From the NCBI GenBank assembly GCA_022615805.1, contig JAKEGO010000008.1, forward strand, positions 1-14,146: a DNA stretch of 14,146 nt, read 5' to 3'. Each line of letters starts with the position of its first letter. Position 1 is the stretch's first letter. Of the stretch, positions 1 to 6,986 are shown one piece after another. Made by a program: the position numbers and the translations under genes. The notes under the pieces were generated by a model. It did not search any database. It saw only the letters and a program-made list of their open reading frames with translations, and was not told where the DNA came from. Source of the DNA: Thermoplasmata archaeon (GTDB lineage: Archaea > Thermoplasmatota > JAKEGO01).

Positions 1-1528
1 CCTTCTTGAGGGTCTCCTCGCCGGACCTGATGCTCTTGATCGTGCCGGCCGGCGCACCGGAGTCCCTCATGAGCTTCAGTCCCGGCCTCAGGTTCCCGGC
101 CAGGATGCGGACGCCCACGATGGCGGGCTTGCTCAGCCGGAACACGTGGTCGGGCAGGAGCCTTATCGAGCAGGGATAGGCGATGCACTCCCTCGACTCC
201 TCGTCCATCTGGCGGCAGATCTTCTCGCTCCATTCCTTGTACCCGTCCAGGAGGTGGTATATCACGTCGCTCGTGAGGATCTCGACGCCGTTCGCGTCGG
301 CGGCTTCCTGCGCGTCGGGCGTGACCCTCACGTTGAACGCGAGGATGATCCGGCGGCGGGGGTCGGAGATCGCGGCGAGCTCCATCACGTCGCTCCGCGA
401 GACCGGGCCTATGCACGCCTTCCGTATGGGGATGCCAGCCTCTTTGCACTCGAACCGCATGGCCTCCAGGGCGCCAAGGGTGTCGGTTCGGATCGTGATC
501 CCCTCCGGGTCCTGTTCAAATGTCGAGACGCACGCGAGGTCGGGCACCTCGTCGGGCCCCATCACCATCACCGGAGAGCCGGGGACGACGTCCGCTAGGT
601 CGGTAGCGAGTATCTTGACGCCCGCGGCTGCGGAGACCTCGTCGACCTGCGTGAAGGGATCCCTCGGATCGCGGATCTCGTCCAGCGGCTTGGGCTTGAG
701 TATCGCCTTTACCCGTGTGGTGATGGAGCGCTCGAGTCCGCCTAATGCGATCGGGTCCCCCCTGCGTAGCACGCCACGGTAGAGGATCACGTCGATGGTG
801 GTGCCAAGGCCGACCTCCTCCTTGACCTCGAGGACGGTGCCCTCGCCAGGGCCGCCCTCTTCGGTTATCCTCTCGCCCAGGAAGCGCTGCGAGAGCCCTA
901 TCAGCAGCAGGAGCAGGTCGGGCACCCCCTCGCCGGTCTTCGCCGAGATGGGGACGATGGCGAAGTTCCTCGTGAAATCCTGTATCCTGTCTATCCTATC
1001 GGCGTTGACCTCCTGCCGGTTGAGCTGGCCGATGAGGCCGAAGATGCGCCGCTCGAGATCCTCCTGGACGAAGTCCTGCTGTGCATCGAGCGCCGTTGCG
1101 AAGGGCCGCGGTTTGGACTTCCAGCCGGATATCCGGTCCACCTTGTTCGCAGCAATGATGAACGGCGTCCTGTTGCGTTTGAGTATCTCGATGGACTCGA
1201 TGGTCTGGGGCTTCATTCCCTCGATGATGTCGATGACGACGATGGCGAGGTCGGCAAGCGACCCTCCCCTCGCACGAAGGCTCGTGAACGCCCGGTGGCC
1301 GGGCGTGTCGATGAAGAGGAGCCCCGGGATCCGTATCTTCCGCCTGTCGAACATCGGGCCGCAGATCTCAGCGATGGTGTCTATCGGGACCTCCGTGGCG
1401 CCGATGTGCTGGGTGATGAGGCCCGCCTCGCGCGCCGCGACGGACGAGCCCCTTATGTGGTCGAGAAGGCTCGTCTTTCCGTGGTCCACGTGGCCAAGAA
1501 CGCTTACGATGGGTTGGCGCACCGTCAT
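1..1528 (-). CDS. infB: Translation initiation factor aIF5B (IF2-like GTPase), 3' end outside window
   Basis: aIF5B is the ribosome-dependent GTPase that promotes subunit joining in archaeal initiation. The visible 509 codons open with the GTPase domain: G1 GHVDHGKT at residues 12-19, G3 DTPGH at 74-78, G4 NKVD at 128-131 and G5 SAK further on. The EF-Tu-like domain 2 and the start of the C-terminal half follow. About 80-90 residues should be missing at the left edge, judging from the usual archaeal length near 600. The long N-terminal extension of eukaryotic eIF5B is absent, as is normal in archaea, and no intein interrupts the visible part. It is the last visible gene of the ribosomal cluster. 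The start at 1528 matches family N-termini (MTVRQPIVSVLGHVDHGKT), but its ATG overlaps the stop of a short upstream ORF; a GGAGG lies about 10 bases upstream. A GTG at 1552 is a less likely start. Confidence 0.97.
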   Translation of the reverse strand, partial: MTVRQPIVSVLGHVDHGKTSLLDHIRGSSVAAREAGLITQHIGATEVPIDTIAEICGPMFDRRKIRIPGLLFIDTPGHRAFTSLRARGGSLADLAIVVIDIIEGMKPQTIESIEILKRNRTPFIIAANKVDRISGWKSKPRPFATALDAQQDFVQEDLERRIFGLIGQLNRQEVNADRIDRIQDFTRNFAIVPISAKTGEGVPDLLLLLIGLSQRFLGERITEEGGPGEGTVLEVKEEVGLGTTIDVILYRGVLRRGDPIALGGLERSITTRVKAILKPKPLDEIRDPRDPFTQVDEVSAAAGVKILATDLADVVPGSPVMVMGPDEVPDLACVSTFEQDPEGITIRTDTLGALEAMRFECKEAGIPIRKACIGPVSRSDVMELAAISDPRRRIILAFNVRVTPDAQEAADANGVEILTSDVIYHLLDGYKEWSEKICRQMDEESRECIAYPCSIRLLPDHVFRLSKPAIVGVRILAGNLRPGLKLMRDSGAPAGTIKSIRSGEETLKK

Positions 1529-1587
1529 TCGACGATCGCCTCCGCCGCGCACCGTCCCGGACCCGGATCGGTATTGATCACGGTCAT
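1525..1587 (-). CDS. Candidate 20-codon small ORF between ndk and infB
   Basis: Unrecognised. It starts with ATG 14 bases after the ndk stop, has the strongest ribosome binding site in the window just upstream, and ends in a TGA that shares ATGA with the infB start. The peptide starts MTVINTD and ends AEAIVE; it is hydrophilic with no motif. It could be a leader peptide that couples translation of infB to ndk. It could also be the true N-terminus of aIF5B, separated from the rest by an indel or assembly error, since some archaeal aIF5B proteins carry a short N-terminal extension. The two start regions are near copies of each other (GAATGACCGTG versus GAATGACGGTG), so a local duplication is possible too. 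The sequence alone does not decide between these. Confidence 0.35.
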   Translation of the reverse strand: MTVINTDPGPGRCAAEAIVE

Positions 1588-1590
1588 TCC

Positions 1591-1600
1591 ACCTCCTCCT
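1591..1600 (-). promoter_or_regulatory. Strong Shine-Dalgarno site after ndk
   Basis: Read on the minus strand the site is AGGAGGAGGT, placed 3-7 bases ahead of the ATG at 1587 and over 60 bases ahead of the infB ATG at 1528. A site this good serving only a 20-codon ORF is odd, and it is the main reason for listing that ORF. Confidence 0.7.
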
Positions 1601-1601
1601 T

Positions 1602-2054
1602 TCAGCGCTCGTAGAGGTAGGGCTGGGCCGCAGTCACGTGTTCGATGATCTCGCCCTCGCCGAACCACAGCGCTATCTCCGAAGCCGCAGAAGCGGCGGA
1701 ATCCGAGGCGTGGACGACGTTCCTGCCGATGTCGATGGCGAGGTCACCCCGTATCGTCCCAGGCGGGGACCCCTTCGGGTCCGTCGCGCCGACGAGGCCC
1801 CTGACCACGTCGACGGCAGAATCGCCCGAGACGACCATTGCGACGACCGGCCCTGACGTGATGAAGGACACGAGGTCTCGGTAGAACGGTTTCTTGGCGT
1901 GCGCGGAGTAGTGCCTCGACGCCAGGTCCTCGTCCGGGAGGACCATGCGCAGGGCCGAGATCCTCAGCCCTCTCCTCTCAAGTCGGGATACGACCTCACC
2001 CACGAGGCCGCGCGCCACGCCGTCTGGCTTGACCATCACGAACGTGTGGTCCAT
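1602..2054 (-). CDS. ndk: Nucleoside diphosphate kinase
   Basis: NDK moves the gamma-phosphate between nucleoside di- and triphosphates through a phosphohistidine and keeps cytoplasmic NTP/dNTP pools balanced. The protein is 150 residues, the normal length. The nucleotide-binding start VMVKPDGVARG (Lys9) and the active-site segment RNVVHASDS with catalytic His115 are visible. The usual HGSDS reads HASDS here, a small deviation. The ATG at 2054 follows the rpl24e stop by 14 bases, with GGTGA just upstream. Its place between rpl24e and infB is the usual order in many euryarchaea. Confidence 0.97.
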   Translation of the reverse strand: MDHTFVMVKPDGVARGLVGEVVSRLERRGLRISALRMVLPDEDLASRHYSAHAKKPFYRDLVSFITSGPVVAMVVSGDSAVDVVRGLVGATDPKGSPPGTIRGDLAIDIGRNVVHASDSAASAASEIALWFGEGEIIEHVTAAQPYLYER

Positions 2055-2068
2055 GGGCGATCACCGGC

Positions 2069-2248
2069 TCATCCCTGGTATCTCTGGGACCAGCGGGTCC
2101 TCCGCGGGACTCGCTTCAGCTCGATCAGGTTCTTGTAGCATTTCTTGGAGCAGAAGTGGTGCACCGTGCCATCGCGCTTGACGTACATGCGTCCAGTACC
2201 AGGCTCGATGCGGCCTCCGCAGAATGTGCAGTTGTGGGTGTCTGGCAT
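2069..2248 (-). CDS. rpl24e: Ribosomal protein L24e (eL24)
   Basis: A 59-residue zinc-ribbon protein of the large subunit. It has the two cysteine pairs of the family, C-x2-C at residues 7-10 (CTFC) and C-x3-C at 33-37 (CSKKC), and the typical segments GRMYVKRDG and FCSKKCYKNL. It is too short to appear in a simple long-ORF search. It starts 7 bases after the rps28e stop, and GAGGTGA overlapping that stop serves as its ribosome binding site. It is part of the rpl7ae-rps28e-rpl24e-ndk-infB transcription unit. Confidence 0.96.
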   Translation of the reverse strand: MPDTHNCTFCGGRIEPGTGRMYVKRDGTVHHFCSKKCYKNLIELKRVPRRTRWSQRYQG

Positions 2249-2255
2249 CGCCTGC

Positions 2256-2462
2256 TCACCTCACGTTGAGCTTCTTGGCCTCGCGGGCCGTCTCCCTCAG
2301 GACGAGGATGTCGCCGATGTTCACAGGGCCAGCGACGTTGCGTGTGATGATCCTGCCCTTGTCACGGCCGTCGAGGACCCTGACCTTCACCTGGTGGGCC
2401 TCCCCCGCCATACCGGTCCTTCCGAGGACCTCCAGGACCTCCGCCGGGAACCCGTCTTCCAT
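2256..2462 (-). CDS. rps28e: Ribosomal protein S28e (eS28)
   Basis: A small-subunit OB-fold protein of 68 residues, the normal archaeal length. The family ending ILVLRETAREAKKL and the central segment GRIITRNVAGPVNIGDIL are intact. It sits 10 bases after the rpl7ae stop, between rpl7ae and rpl24e as expected. Confidence 0.97.
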   Translation of the reverse strand: MEDGFPAEVLEVLGRTGMAGEAHQVKVRVLDGRDKGRIITRNVAGPVNIGDILVLRETAREAKKLNVR

Positions 2463-2472
2463 GTGGGATCCC

Positions 2473-2835
2473 TCACACCTTCTTTAGCCGCTCGGCCAGC
2501 CCCTCGATGAGGGTCTTGGCCTTCCCGGGCTTGGTGACGGCCACGGACGCCGTCGGCACGGACAGGCCTGCCGCCCGGCCGAGCTCCTGCTTGCTCGGGA
2601 CGTACGCGTAGGGGACGTTCTTCTCCTCGCAGAGGTACGGGATGTGCATGAGCACCTCCTCGGGTGCGATGTCGGCTGCCATGACCACGAAGACGGCCTG
2701 GCCGCGCTCGATGATCTTGGTGACCTCGTTCGTTCCCTTGTGGAGCTTTCCCGTGTCCCGCGTCTGCTCGATGGCCTCGTATACCGTGTTCACGAGGTCC
2801 TCGGGCATCTCGAACTTCACATATGCTTTGCTCAT
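2473..2835 (-). CDS. rpl7ae: Ribosomal protein L7Ae (eL8), kink-turn RNA binder
   Basis: L7Ae binds kink-turns in 23S rRNA and is also a core protein of archaeal C/D and H/ACA guide RNPs and of RNase P. The 120-residue protein carries the RNA-contacting motif KGTNEVTKIIERG and the following hydrophobic core VFVVMAADIAPEE, then NVPYAYVPSKQELGRA. A longer reading from 2871 would add 12 residues, but AGGAGGT lies six bases ahead of the ATG at 2835 and family N-termini match MSKAYVKFEMPEDL, so 2835 is chosen. It is the first gene of the cluster. Archaeal L7Ae can regulate its own mRNA by binding a kink-turn in the leader; I did not find a clear kink-turn in the roughly 45-base leader here. Confidence 0.97.
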   Translation of the reverse strand: MSKAYVKFEMPEDLVNTVYEAIEQTRDTGKLHKGTNEVTKIIERGQAVFVVMAADIAPEEVLMHIPYLCEEKNVPYAYVPSKQELGRAAGLSVPTASVAVTKPGKAKTLIEGLAERLKKV

Positions 2836-2902
2836 CGGCTTACCTCCTTCAAACCCGCAATGGGTTCTCACCAGTCATAGGCAGACTTCGAAGGCGGATT
2901 CC

Positions 2903-2910
2903 ATATTAAA
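2903..2910 (-). promoter_or_regulatory. TATA box for the rpl7ae-infB operon
   Basis: Minus-strand TTTAATAT is flanked by GC-rich DNA. A start 25 bases downstream would fall near 2881 and give a leader of about 45 bases containing the rpl7ae Shine-Dalgarno site at 2842-2847. Confidence 0.7.
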
Positions 2911-2999
2911 GCATTGTGCATGAAGTGGCCGAGTTCGCCGTGGTGTGTCGGTCCGCTTCATCTCCCCCGGAAGGCCAGAAAGTGGGTGAAGGCGTCGTC

Positions 3000-4151
3000 T
3001 CAGGCCAATGCCTTCATGACCTTCGAGATCCTGGCGATGCCCTCTTTTATGTTCCTCTCGGAGGCGGCGAAGGAGAGCCGGAAGTTGCGGCAGGAGTTCT
3101 TCCCGAACGCCTCGCCCGGTGTGATGGCGACGTGTCCCTCCCTGAGGAGGAGGCTCGCGACCTCGAAGGAATCGATCTCCGCGTCGAACCTGGGGAATGC
3201 ATAGAAGGTCCCCTCGGGGACGTGGCACTCAAGCCCCGGGATGGCGTTCAGGCCGTCGACGACGATCCCGCGCCTCTCGCGGTACACGGACAGCATCCCC
3301 TTCAGCGCCTCCTCGCCTCCCTCTATGGCCGCGATGGTCCCGGCCTGGATGAAGCCGGGCATGCACGTCACCGAGTTCTCGTGCACCTTGCCCATCTGGA
3401 TGATGTGGTCGGCGGGGGCGATGGCCCAGCCGATCCGCCATCCGCTCATTGCGTAGGTCTTCGAACAGCTGAAGATCGTCACGGTCCGATCGAACATACC
3501 CGGTAGCGAGGCGATCGAGACGTGCTCACCCTCGAAGACCAGCCTATCGTACACCTCGTCGGATATGACCAGGAGGTCGTTGTCCTCGGCCACCTCCGCG
3601 ATGGCCCTCATCTCGTTCCGCGTGAAGACCGCGCCCGTCGGGTTCGACGGGGAGTTGATGACGATGGCCGCGGACCTGGGGGTGATGACCTCGTTCAGGG
3701 CGTCGATGTCTACGTGGAATCCCTCCCCGAGGTCGTACGCGACCGGCACGGCGTCGACGAGCCTCGCCATCTGCTCGTAAGAGACCCAGCCAGGGTCGGG
3801 TACCAGGATCTCGTCGCCGGCGTCCAGGAGGGCAACCATCGCCTCGTAGAGCGCCATTTTCGCAGTGGCGACGAGCACGTTCTCCATCTTGCACGGGATT
3901 CCGTTCCTCGACGAGTACGTCGACGCGATGAGCTTCCTCAGCGGAGCGATCCCCTTGGATGCCGTGTAGTGGGTATCCCCCTTCCTCATGGCGTCCACCG
4001 CGGCGTCGATCACGAAGGCCGGGGTGTCGAAGTCAGGCTCCCCGAGGGTCAACGAGACGATGTCGGCGCCCGCCTGTTTCATCCTGACGACCTCGTCGTT
4101 GAGTGCGATGATCCTCGAGCCCGTTACGCAGCTCATCCTCTCGGTGGGCAT
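3000..4151 (-). CDS. PLP-dependent class I/II aminotransferase (aspartate/aromatic type)
   Basis: A 383-residue fold-type I aminotransferase of the AspC family; it should move an amino group between an amino acid and a 2-oxo acid in the cytoplasm. Visible landmarks are SLTLGEPDFDTP (residues 33-44), the cofactor segment with Asn170 in SPSNPTG, Asp198 and Tyr201 in ISDEVYDRL, the Schiff-base Lys231 in SCSKTYAMSGWRIGW, and Arg358 in FRLSF, which normally binds the substrate carboxylate. Substrate cannot be fixed from sequence; aspartate, aromatic amino acids or alanine are all possible. The gene has its own TATA box, and the ATG at 4151 is 25 bases from its centre, so the mRNA is probably leaderless. 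That favours 4151 over a TTG at 4160 or an ATG at 4136. It stands alone between two translation-related operons. Confidence 0.93.
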   Translation of the reverse strand: MPTERMSCVTGSRIIALNDEVVRMKQAGADIVSLTLGEPDFDTPAFVIDAAVDAMRKGDTHYTASKGIAPLRKLIASTYSSRNGIPCKMENVLVATAKMALYEAMVALLDAGDEILVPDPGWVSYEQMARLVDAVPVAYDLGEGFHVDIDALNEVITPRSAAIVINSPSNPTGAVFTRNEMRAIAEVAEDNDLLVISDEVYDRLVFEGEHVSIASLPGMFDRTVTIFSCSKTYAMSGWRIGWAIAPADHIIQMGKVHENSVTCMPGFIQAGTIAAIEGGEEALKGMLSVYRERRGIVVDGLNAIPGLECHVPEGTFYAFPRFDAEIDSFEVASLLLREGHVAITPGEAFGKNSCRNFRLSFAASERNIKEGIARISKVMKALA

Positions 4152-4172
4152 GGCGCGCAATCCCGCGTCCCC

Positions 4173-4180
4173 GATATAAA
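4173..4180 (-). promoter_or_regulatory. TATA box for the aminotransferase gene
   Basis: Minus-strand TTTATATC, centred 25 bases from the ATG at 4151. The spacing puts transcription start at or next to the start codon, which implies a leaderless message. Confidence 0.75.
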
Positions 4181-4214
4181 CGTTTTCCAGCGCCAGTGAA
4201 GGGTGGAGATCCCT

Positions 4215-4253
4215 CGGGAGACGAGGTGCCTTCTGGGGCCTTCGGTCTCCTCG
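4215..4253 (-). terminator. Hairpin after the TPR gene, possible 3' end element
   Basis: On the minus strand, CG-A-GGAGAC (4253-4245) can pair with GTCTCC-CG (4222-4215): eight pairs with one bulged A and a loop of about 22 bases. It starts about 16 bases after the stop codon. No T-tract follows, so it is unlike the known archaeal T-run terminators; a 3' stabilising role is equally possible. Confidence 0.3.
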
Positions 4254-4268
4254 ATGCGACTGTTCACC

Positions 4269-5891
4269 TCAGTCGCGCTTTCCGCGCATCCTGCGCAGGA
4301 TGCGTCCTCTTCCGGTCTCCCGGCCGAGCCTTTCCATCGCCGCCCTCCAGGCCTTCTTGTCGCGCATCCTCAGGATGTCGAGCACGAGGTCAAGGCGCAT
4401 CTTCGCCCAACGATCGCCGGGGAACATCTCCAGGAATTCGATGTACAGGTCCGCCGCTCGGACGTAATCGCCCCTATCCTCTGCCGCGGCGATCCGGCGG
4501 GACATCCCTCTCCTGAGGGTGGGTCGCGGCCAAGTCAGGGTTCCGTCGATCGAGTGCGCCTTACGGGCCAGGATAAAGGCCTTCCCGTGATCGCCGTGGC
4601 GCTCGCGGTGTGCCAGGAGCGCCCGGAGGGTCCCCAGGTCGTCTGGCCTCAACGTCAAAGCCGCTTCAAGGCTCTCGCCGGCCTCTGCCGTCCTGCCGAG
4701 GCCTTCAAGGGAAGCGGCGCGGGCGAGAAGTAGTTCGGGGGTCTCTGCGGAGATGCGTCCGAGGACAGCGAGCGCCATCGCGTGGGCGCCCTCCCTCGCC
4801 AGTTCGACCCCGACAAGCACGATGTAGTGGTCAAGGTCGAACCCCGGCTCCATAGACGAGATCCTCCCGTAGAGCGCGATCGCCTCGTCCGTCCGCCCCT
4901 CGGTCCTCAGCCGGTTCGCGATGTCCTTGAGGTGATACGCGGTCTTGGTTCCCGGTCGCTCATCACCGAGGCGTAGGTACAGGTCGACGGCTTCGTCGTA
5001 CCGTCCCTCGCGGACCAGGCCGTGGGCGACCTCCTGGAGGTGTTCGTACAGCGGGACGTCCGCGAACGCCGACACCTCACCGAGCACCCTCATGCCCAGG
5101 TCGAGGTTTCCGCCCGCGATCGCACGTTTCGCTATGTCGCTTACCCTGCCTGCGAGGTCGGCCTTGAGGCCGTCGTCGTCGCTGATCTCCGAGGCGAGCC
5201 TGTATCGCTCTATAGCGTCTGCAGGGGTCCCGTAGGTCTCGGAGCTTTTTCCAGAGTCGACCAGCGCCGCGACCAGCGAACCGCGGTCCAGTCCTCCGAA
5301 GTGACGAAGGTACTCCAAAGCTCTGTCGAACCGCTCCCTCTGGATGGCCGTGCCGTACTGCCGTTCGACCGAGAGACGCACCTCCTCCGCGAGGTCGGGA
5401 CGGAGCAGCGGGAGCGCCGCCGCTAACCTCTCGTAGTCCCCTTTCACCTCGACGCGCTCGAGGACCCTTTCAACGCCCCAGGCGAGCCTGTCGCGGCCGT
5501 CCTCCAAACGACAGAGCGAATCGTACACTCCGAGCGCAGAGGCATAATCGGACCGTTCAAGGCATCGGGCTGCACCCGCATCGGCGGCGTCGACTATGAG
5601 CGAAGCGTCCTCGGCACCCGCCTCGCGCAGAACTGCGGCCTCGACCACCGTCGCTATCTCCCCAGGAGGGGCCGACTCGATGAGGACGGCGGCCCACGAG
5701 GGGTGGCCATCGCAATCGCCTGGCTCGAGTGCCGCCCCTCCCTGACGCAACCGTGAGACGGAAAGTACCGCGAGGCCCCTGCATCCCCTGGCTCCCTCCG
5801 GAACGGCGAGGACGAGCCTCTCCGCATCGGCGGGGTCTCCCTCGAGAAGTGCCCTCATGGCACGAGCGACGAGGATATCGGCCGGTTCCAT
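4269..5891 (-). CDS. TPR-repeat protein of unknown function
   Basis: A 540-residue soluble protein with no signal peptide and no membrane segment. The N-terminal third (about 1-180) is rich in Ala and Leu and I do not recognise it. From about residue 183 to 500 helical repeats of the tetratricopeptide kind follow, for example around 184-200, 222-240, 288-310, 326-348, 362-382, 387-415 and 464-490, with the typical G-x-x-x-E-A-x-x-x-Y pattern (GRYDEAVDLYLRL, GRTDEAIALYGRI, GDYVRAADLYIEFLEMFPGD). The C-terminus is very basic (RILRRMRGKRD). It begins 10 bases after the aIF2 beta stop and is probably co-transcribed with it. TPR proteins are usually scaffolds; the basic tail might touch RNA or the ribosome, which is only a guess. 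An open frame continues upstream, but it is a shadow of the aIF2 beta gene. Confidence 0.85.
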   Translation of the reverse strand: MEPADILVARAMRALLEGDPADAERLVLAVPEGARGCRGLAVLSVSRLRQGGAALEPGDCDGHPSWAAVLIESAPPGEIATVVEAAVLREAGAEDASLIVDAADAGAARCLERSDYASALGVYDSLCRLEDGRDRLAWGVERVLERVEVKGDYERLAAALPLLRPDLAEEVRLSVERQYGTAIQRERFDRALEYLRHFGGLDRGSLVAALVDSGKSSETYGTPADAIERYRLASEISDDDGLKADLAGRVSDIAKRAIAGGNLDLGMRVLGEVSAFADVPLYEHLQEVAHGLVREGRYDEAVDLYLRLGDERPGTKTAYHLKDIANRLRTEGRTDEAIALYGRISSMEPGFDLDHYIVLVGVELAREGAHAMALAVLGRISAETPELLLARAASLEGLGRTAEAGESLEAALTLRPDDLGTLRALLAHRERHGDHGKAFILARKAHSIDGTLTWPRPTLRRGMSRRIAAAEDRGDYVRAADLYIEFLEMFPGDRWAKMRLDLVLDILRMRDKKAWRAAMERLGRETGRGRILRRMRGKRD

Positions 5892-5901
5892 CGGCCCCGC
5901 C

Positions 5902-6537
5902 TCACTCCTTGATGACCTTCGACTGGACGAAATTGTTGTTCGATACGAACTCGATGCGGATCTTGACCCTGTCCCCCTTCGCCGAGCCCGGCACGAAGAT
6001 GACATAGGGCCCGACCCGCGCGACGCCATCGCCCCTCCTGGATATGTCCTGCACGGTGACATCGATGGTGTCCCCGGCGCGAAGCCTCTCGTCCTTCGAC
6101 GCGGCCTGCTTCGATGCCTTCTTGACGTGTACGGGGCGCCTCCCGCCGCAGGCGTCGCATATGACGACCTGCGTCCTCCCTTCCTTGATGAGGTGCGTGT
6201 CCGGGCGCCCGCATTCAGAGCACAGGACGTAGGTCTCGAAGTAGGCGTCGACCTTCTTCTGGAGGTCCTCCTTGACGACCCTCGCCTTGATGATGAGCCT
6301 TCCAGAGTCATCGAGGACGCCAGGCGCCCCGATGTCCTTGATCAGGTGCTGGAGCACGTGCTCGGTGTCCCGCGCGATCATATCGACGATCACGCCGAAG
6401 TTGCGGAATATGGTGGTCTTACCCTCGATGAAGGAGTCCACCTCCGGAAGGTTGAACCTGCCCTCCTCCGCCTTGACCTCCCCAAGCTCGGCCTTTGCGG
6501 TTTCCAGCAGTTTCATGTAGTCGAAATCGTCGCTCAT
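5902..6537 (-). CDS. Translation initiation factor aIF2 beta with C-terminal TRAM domain
   Basis: The beta subunit of the aIF2 ternary complex (GTP, initiator Met-tRNA). The 211 residues start with the helix that contacts aIF2 gamma (DYMKLLETAKAEL), go on to the central alpha/beta domain (about 28-100, with KTTIFRNFGVI and HLIKDIG) and then the zinc ribbon with Cys106, Cys109, Cys127 and Cys130. Residues 150-211 form an added TRAM domain (VTVQDISRRGDGVARVGPYV), an OB-fold RNA binder. TRAM-bearing aIF2 beta is known in some euryarchaea such as methanosarcinas; it is not universal. The ATG at 6537 lies about 27 bases from a TATA centre, so the message is probably leaderless. It is the first gene of a two-gene unit with the TPR protein. 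Confidence 0.94.
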   Translation of the reverse strand: MSDDFDYMKLLETAKAELGEVKAEEGRFNLPEVDSFIEGKTTIFRNFGVIVDMIARDTEHVLQHLIKDIGAPGVLDDSGRLIIKARVVKEDLQKKVDAYFETYVLCSECGRPDTHLIKEGRTQVVICDACGGRRPVHVKKASKQAASKDERLRAGDTIDVTVQDISRRGDGVARVGPYVIFVPGSAKGDRVKIRIEFVSNNNFVQSKVIKE

Positions 6538-6559
6538 CTCCCCGCGATAACCAGGCACC

Positions 6560-6568
6560 GATAAAAAG
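6560..6568 (-). promoter_or_regulatory. TATA box for aIF2 beta and the TPR gene
   Basis: Minus-strand TTTTTATC, centred about 27 bases from the ATG at 6537. It fits a leaderless start and rules out the long open frame upstream as part of the protein. Confidence 0.65.
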
Positions 6569-6886
6569 GTATGTGATGTCGGGGCGTTTGCCGTTCTGTA
6601 CTCCCGAAGCCGCGATGGAAGTGCGGCCACTGGACGGTCCGTCCCGTTGCTCCTCTCGGATGATGGGCGGAGGTGCTCATGAGCGGCCCGCGAGGGCGTG
6701 AGGAACGGCGTGGCATCCTTTTCGGCGCTCTTGGCGTGCACCGTATTTCGTCGTCCGTCCCGAGGCCGGCGCGATGCGTTCCCGCCTTCCCCCTCCGTAA
6801 TGGGGCGAGACCTCCCGCGCTGCCTTTGTAGCTGCGGGCTGAACCCGTCCAACGGGTGCGGCGTGATGGATCCCCCAGGCTCACCC
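6569..6886. other. Spacer between divergent units, no gene supported
   Basis: This is most of the 449-base gap between aIF2 beta and rpl18e. I found no tRNA T-arm, no C/D-box pair, no RNase P or SRP signature and no repeat. One plus-strand ORF of 50 codons (6679-6831) has a good GGAGG five bases before its ATG, but it has no nearby TATA box, is rich in Arg, Pro and Gly, and about a third of its codons end in A or T, unlike the neighbouring genes. On the minus strand the frame upstream of aIF2 beta is open by chance. Confidence 0.5.
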
Positions 6887-6894
6887 TTTAAATC
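6887..6894 (+). promoter_or_regulatory. Second, upstream TATA-like box for the rpl18e operon
   Basis: TTTAAATC lies 55 bases ahead of the nearer box TTTATATC. It could drive a longer leader for rpl18e. Because TTTAAA is palindromic it might also work on the minus strand. No separate gene follows it. Confidence 0.35.
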
Positions 6895-6941
6895 GAAAAC
6901 GCCGGAATCGATGAATTCGCGCCCTGTTGGCCACCGGAACA

Positions 6942-6949
6942 TTTATATC
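6942..6949 (+). promoter_or_regulatory. Main TATA box for rpl18e-rpl13-rps9-rpoN
   Basis: TTTATATC is a near-ideal archaeal TATA box. A start 25 bases on falls near 6970 and gives a leader of about 17 bases holding GGAGG. That excludes the in-frame TTG codons at 6927 and 6957 as starts. Confidence 0.75.
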
Positions 6950-6974
6950 GAGGACCTTGTATCGAGCACAACCT

Positions 6975-6979
6975 GGAGG
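6975..6979 (+). promoter_or_regulatory. Shine-Dalgarno site that fixes the rpl18e start
   Basis: GGAGG ends seven bases before the CTG at 6987, the usual spacing, and only one base before the in-frame ATT at 6981. It therefore points to the CTG. Confidence 0.7.
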
Positions 6980-6986
6980 AATTGGT

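Noticed and set aside
1..1577. Several plus-strand ORFs over infB
   Set aside because: They are antisense to the aIF5B frame, which carries all GTPase motifs.
4269..6311. A 680-residue reading of the TPR protein
   Set aside because: The first 140 residues lie antisense-frame within the aIF2 beta gene and are Ser/Arg-rich noise; the ATG at 5891 follows the aIF2 beta stop at normal operon spacing.
6835..6870. Minus-strand GGGTTCAGCCC, like a tRNA T-arm
   Set aside because: The loop is five bases instead of seven, and no acceptor or anticodon stem can be built around it.
5902..6942. Long minus-strand frame that would extend aIF2 beta by about 135 residues upstream
   Set aside because: A TATA box at 6560-6568 lies inside it, the known family start fits 6537, and the extra part is low-complexity Arg/Pro/Gly sequence.
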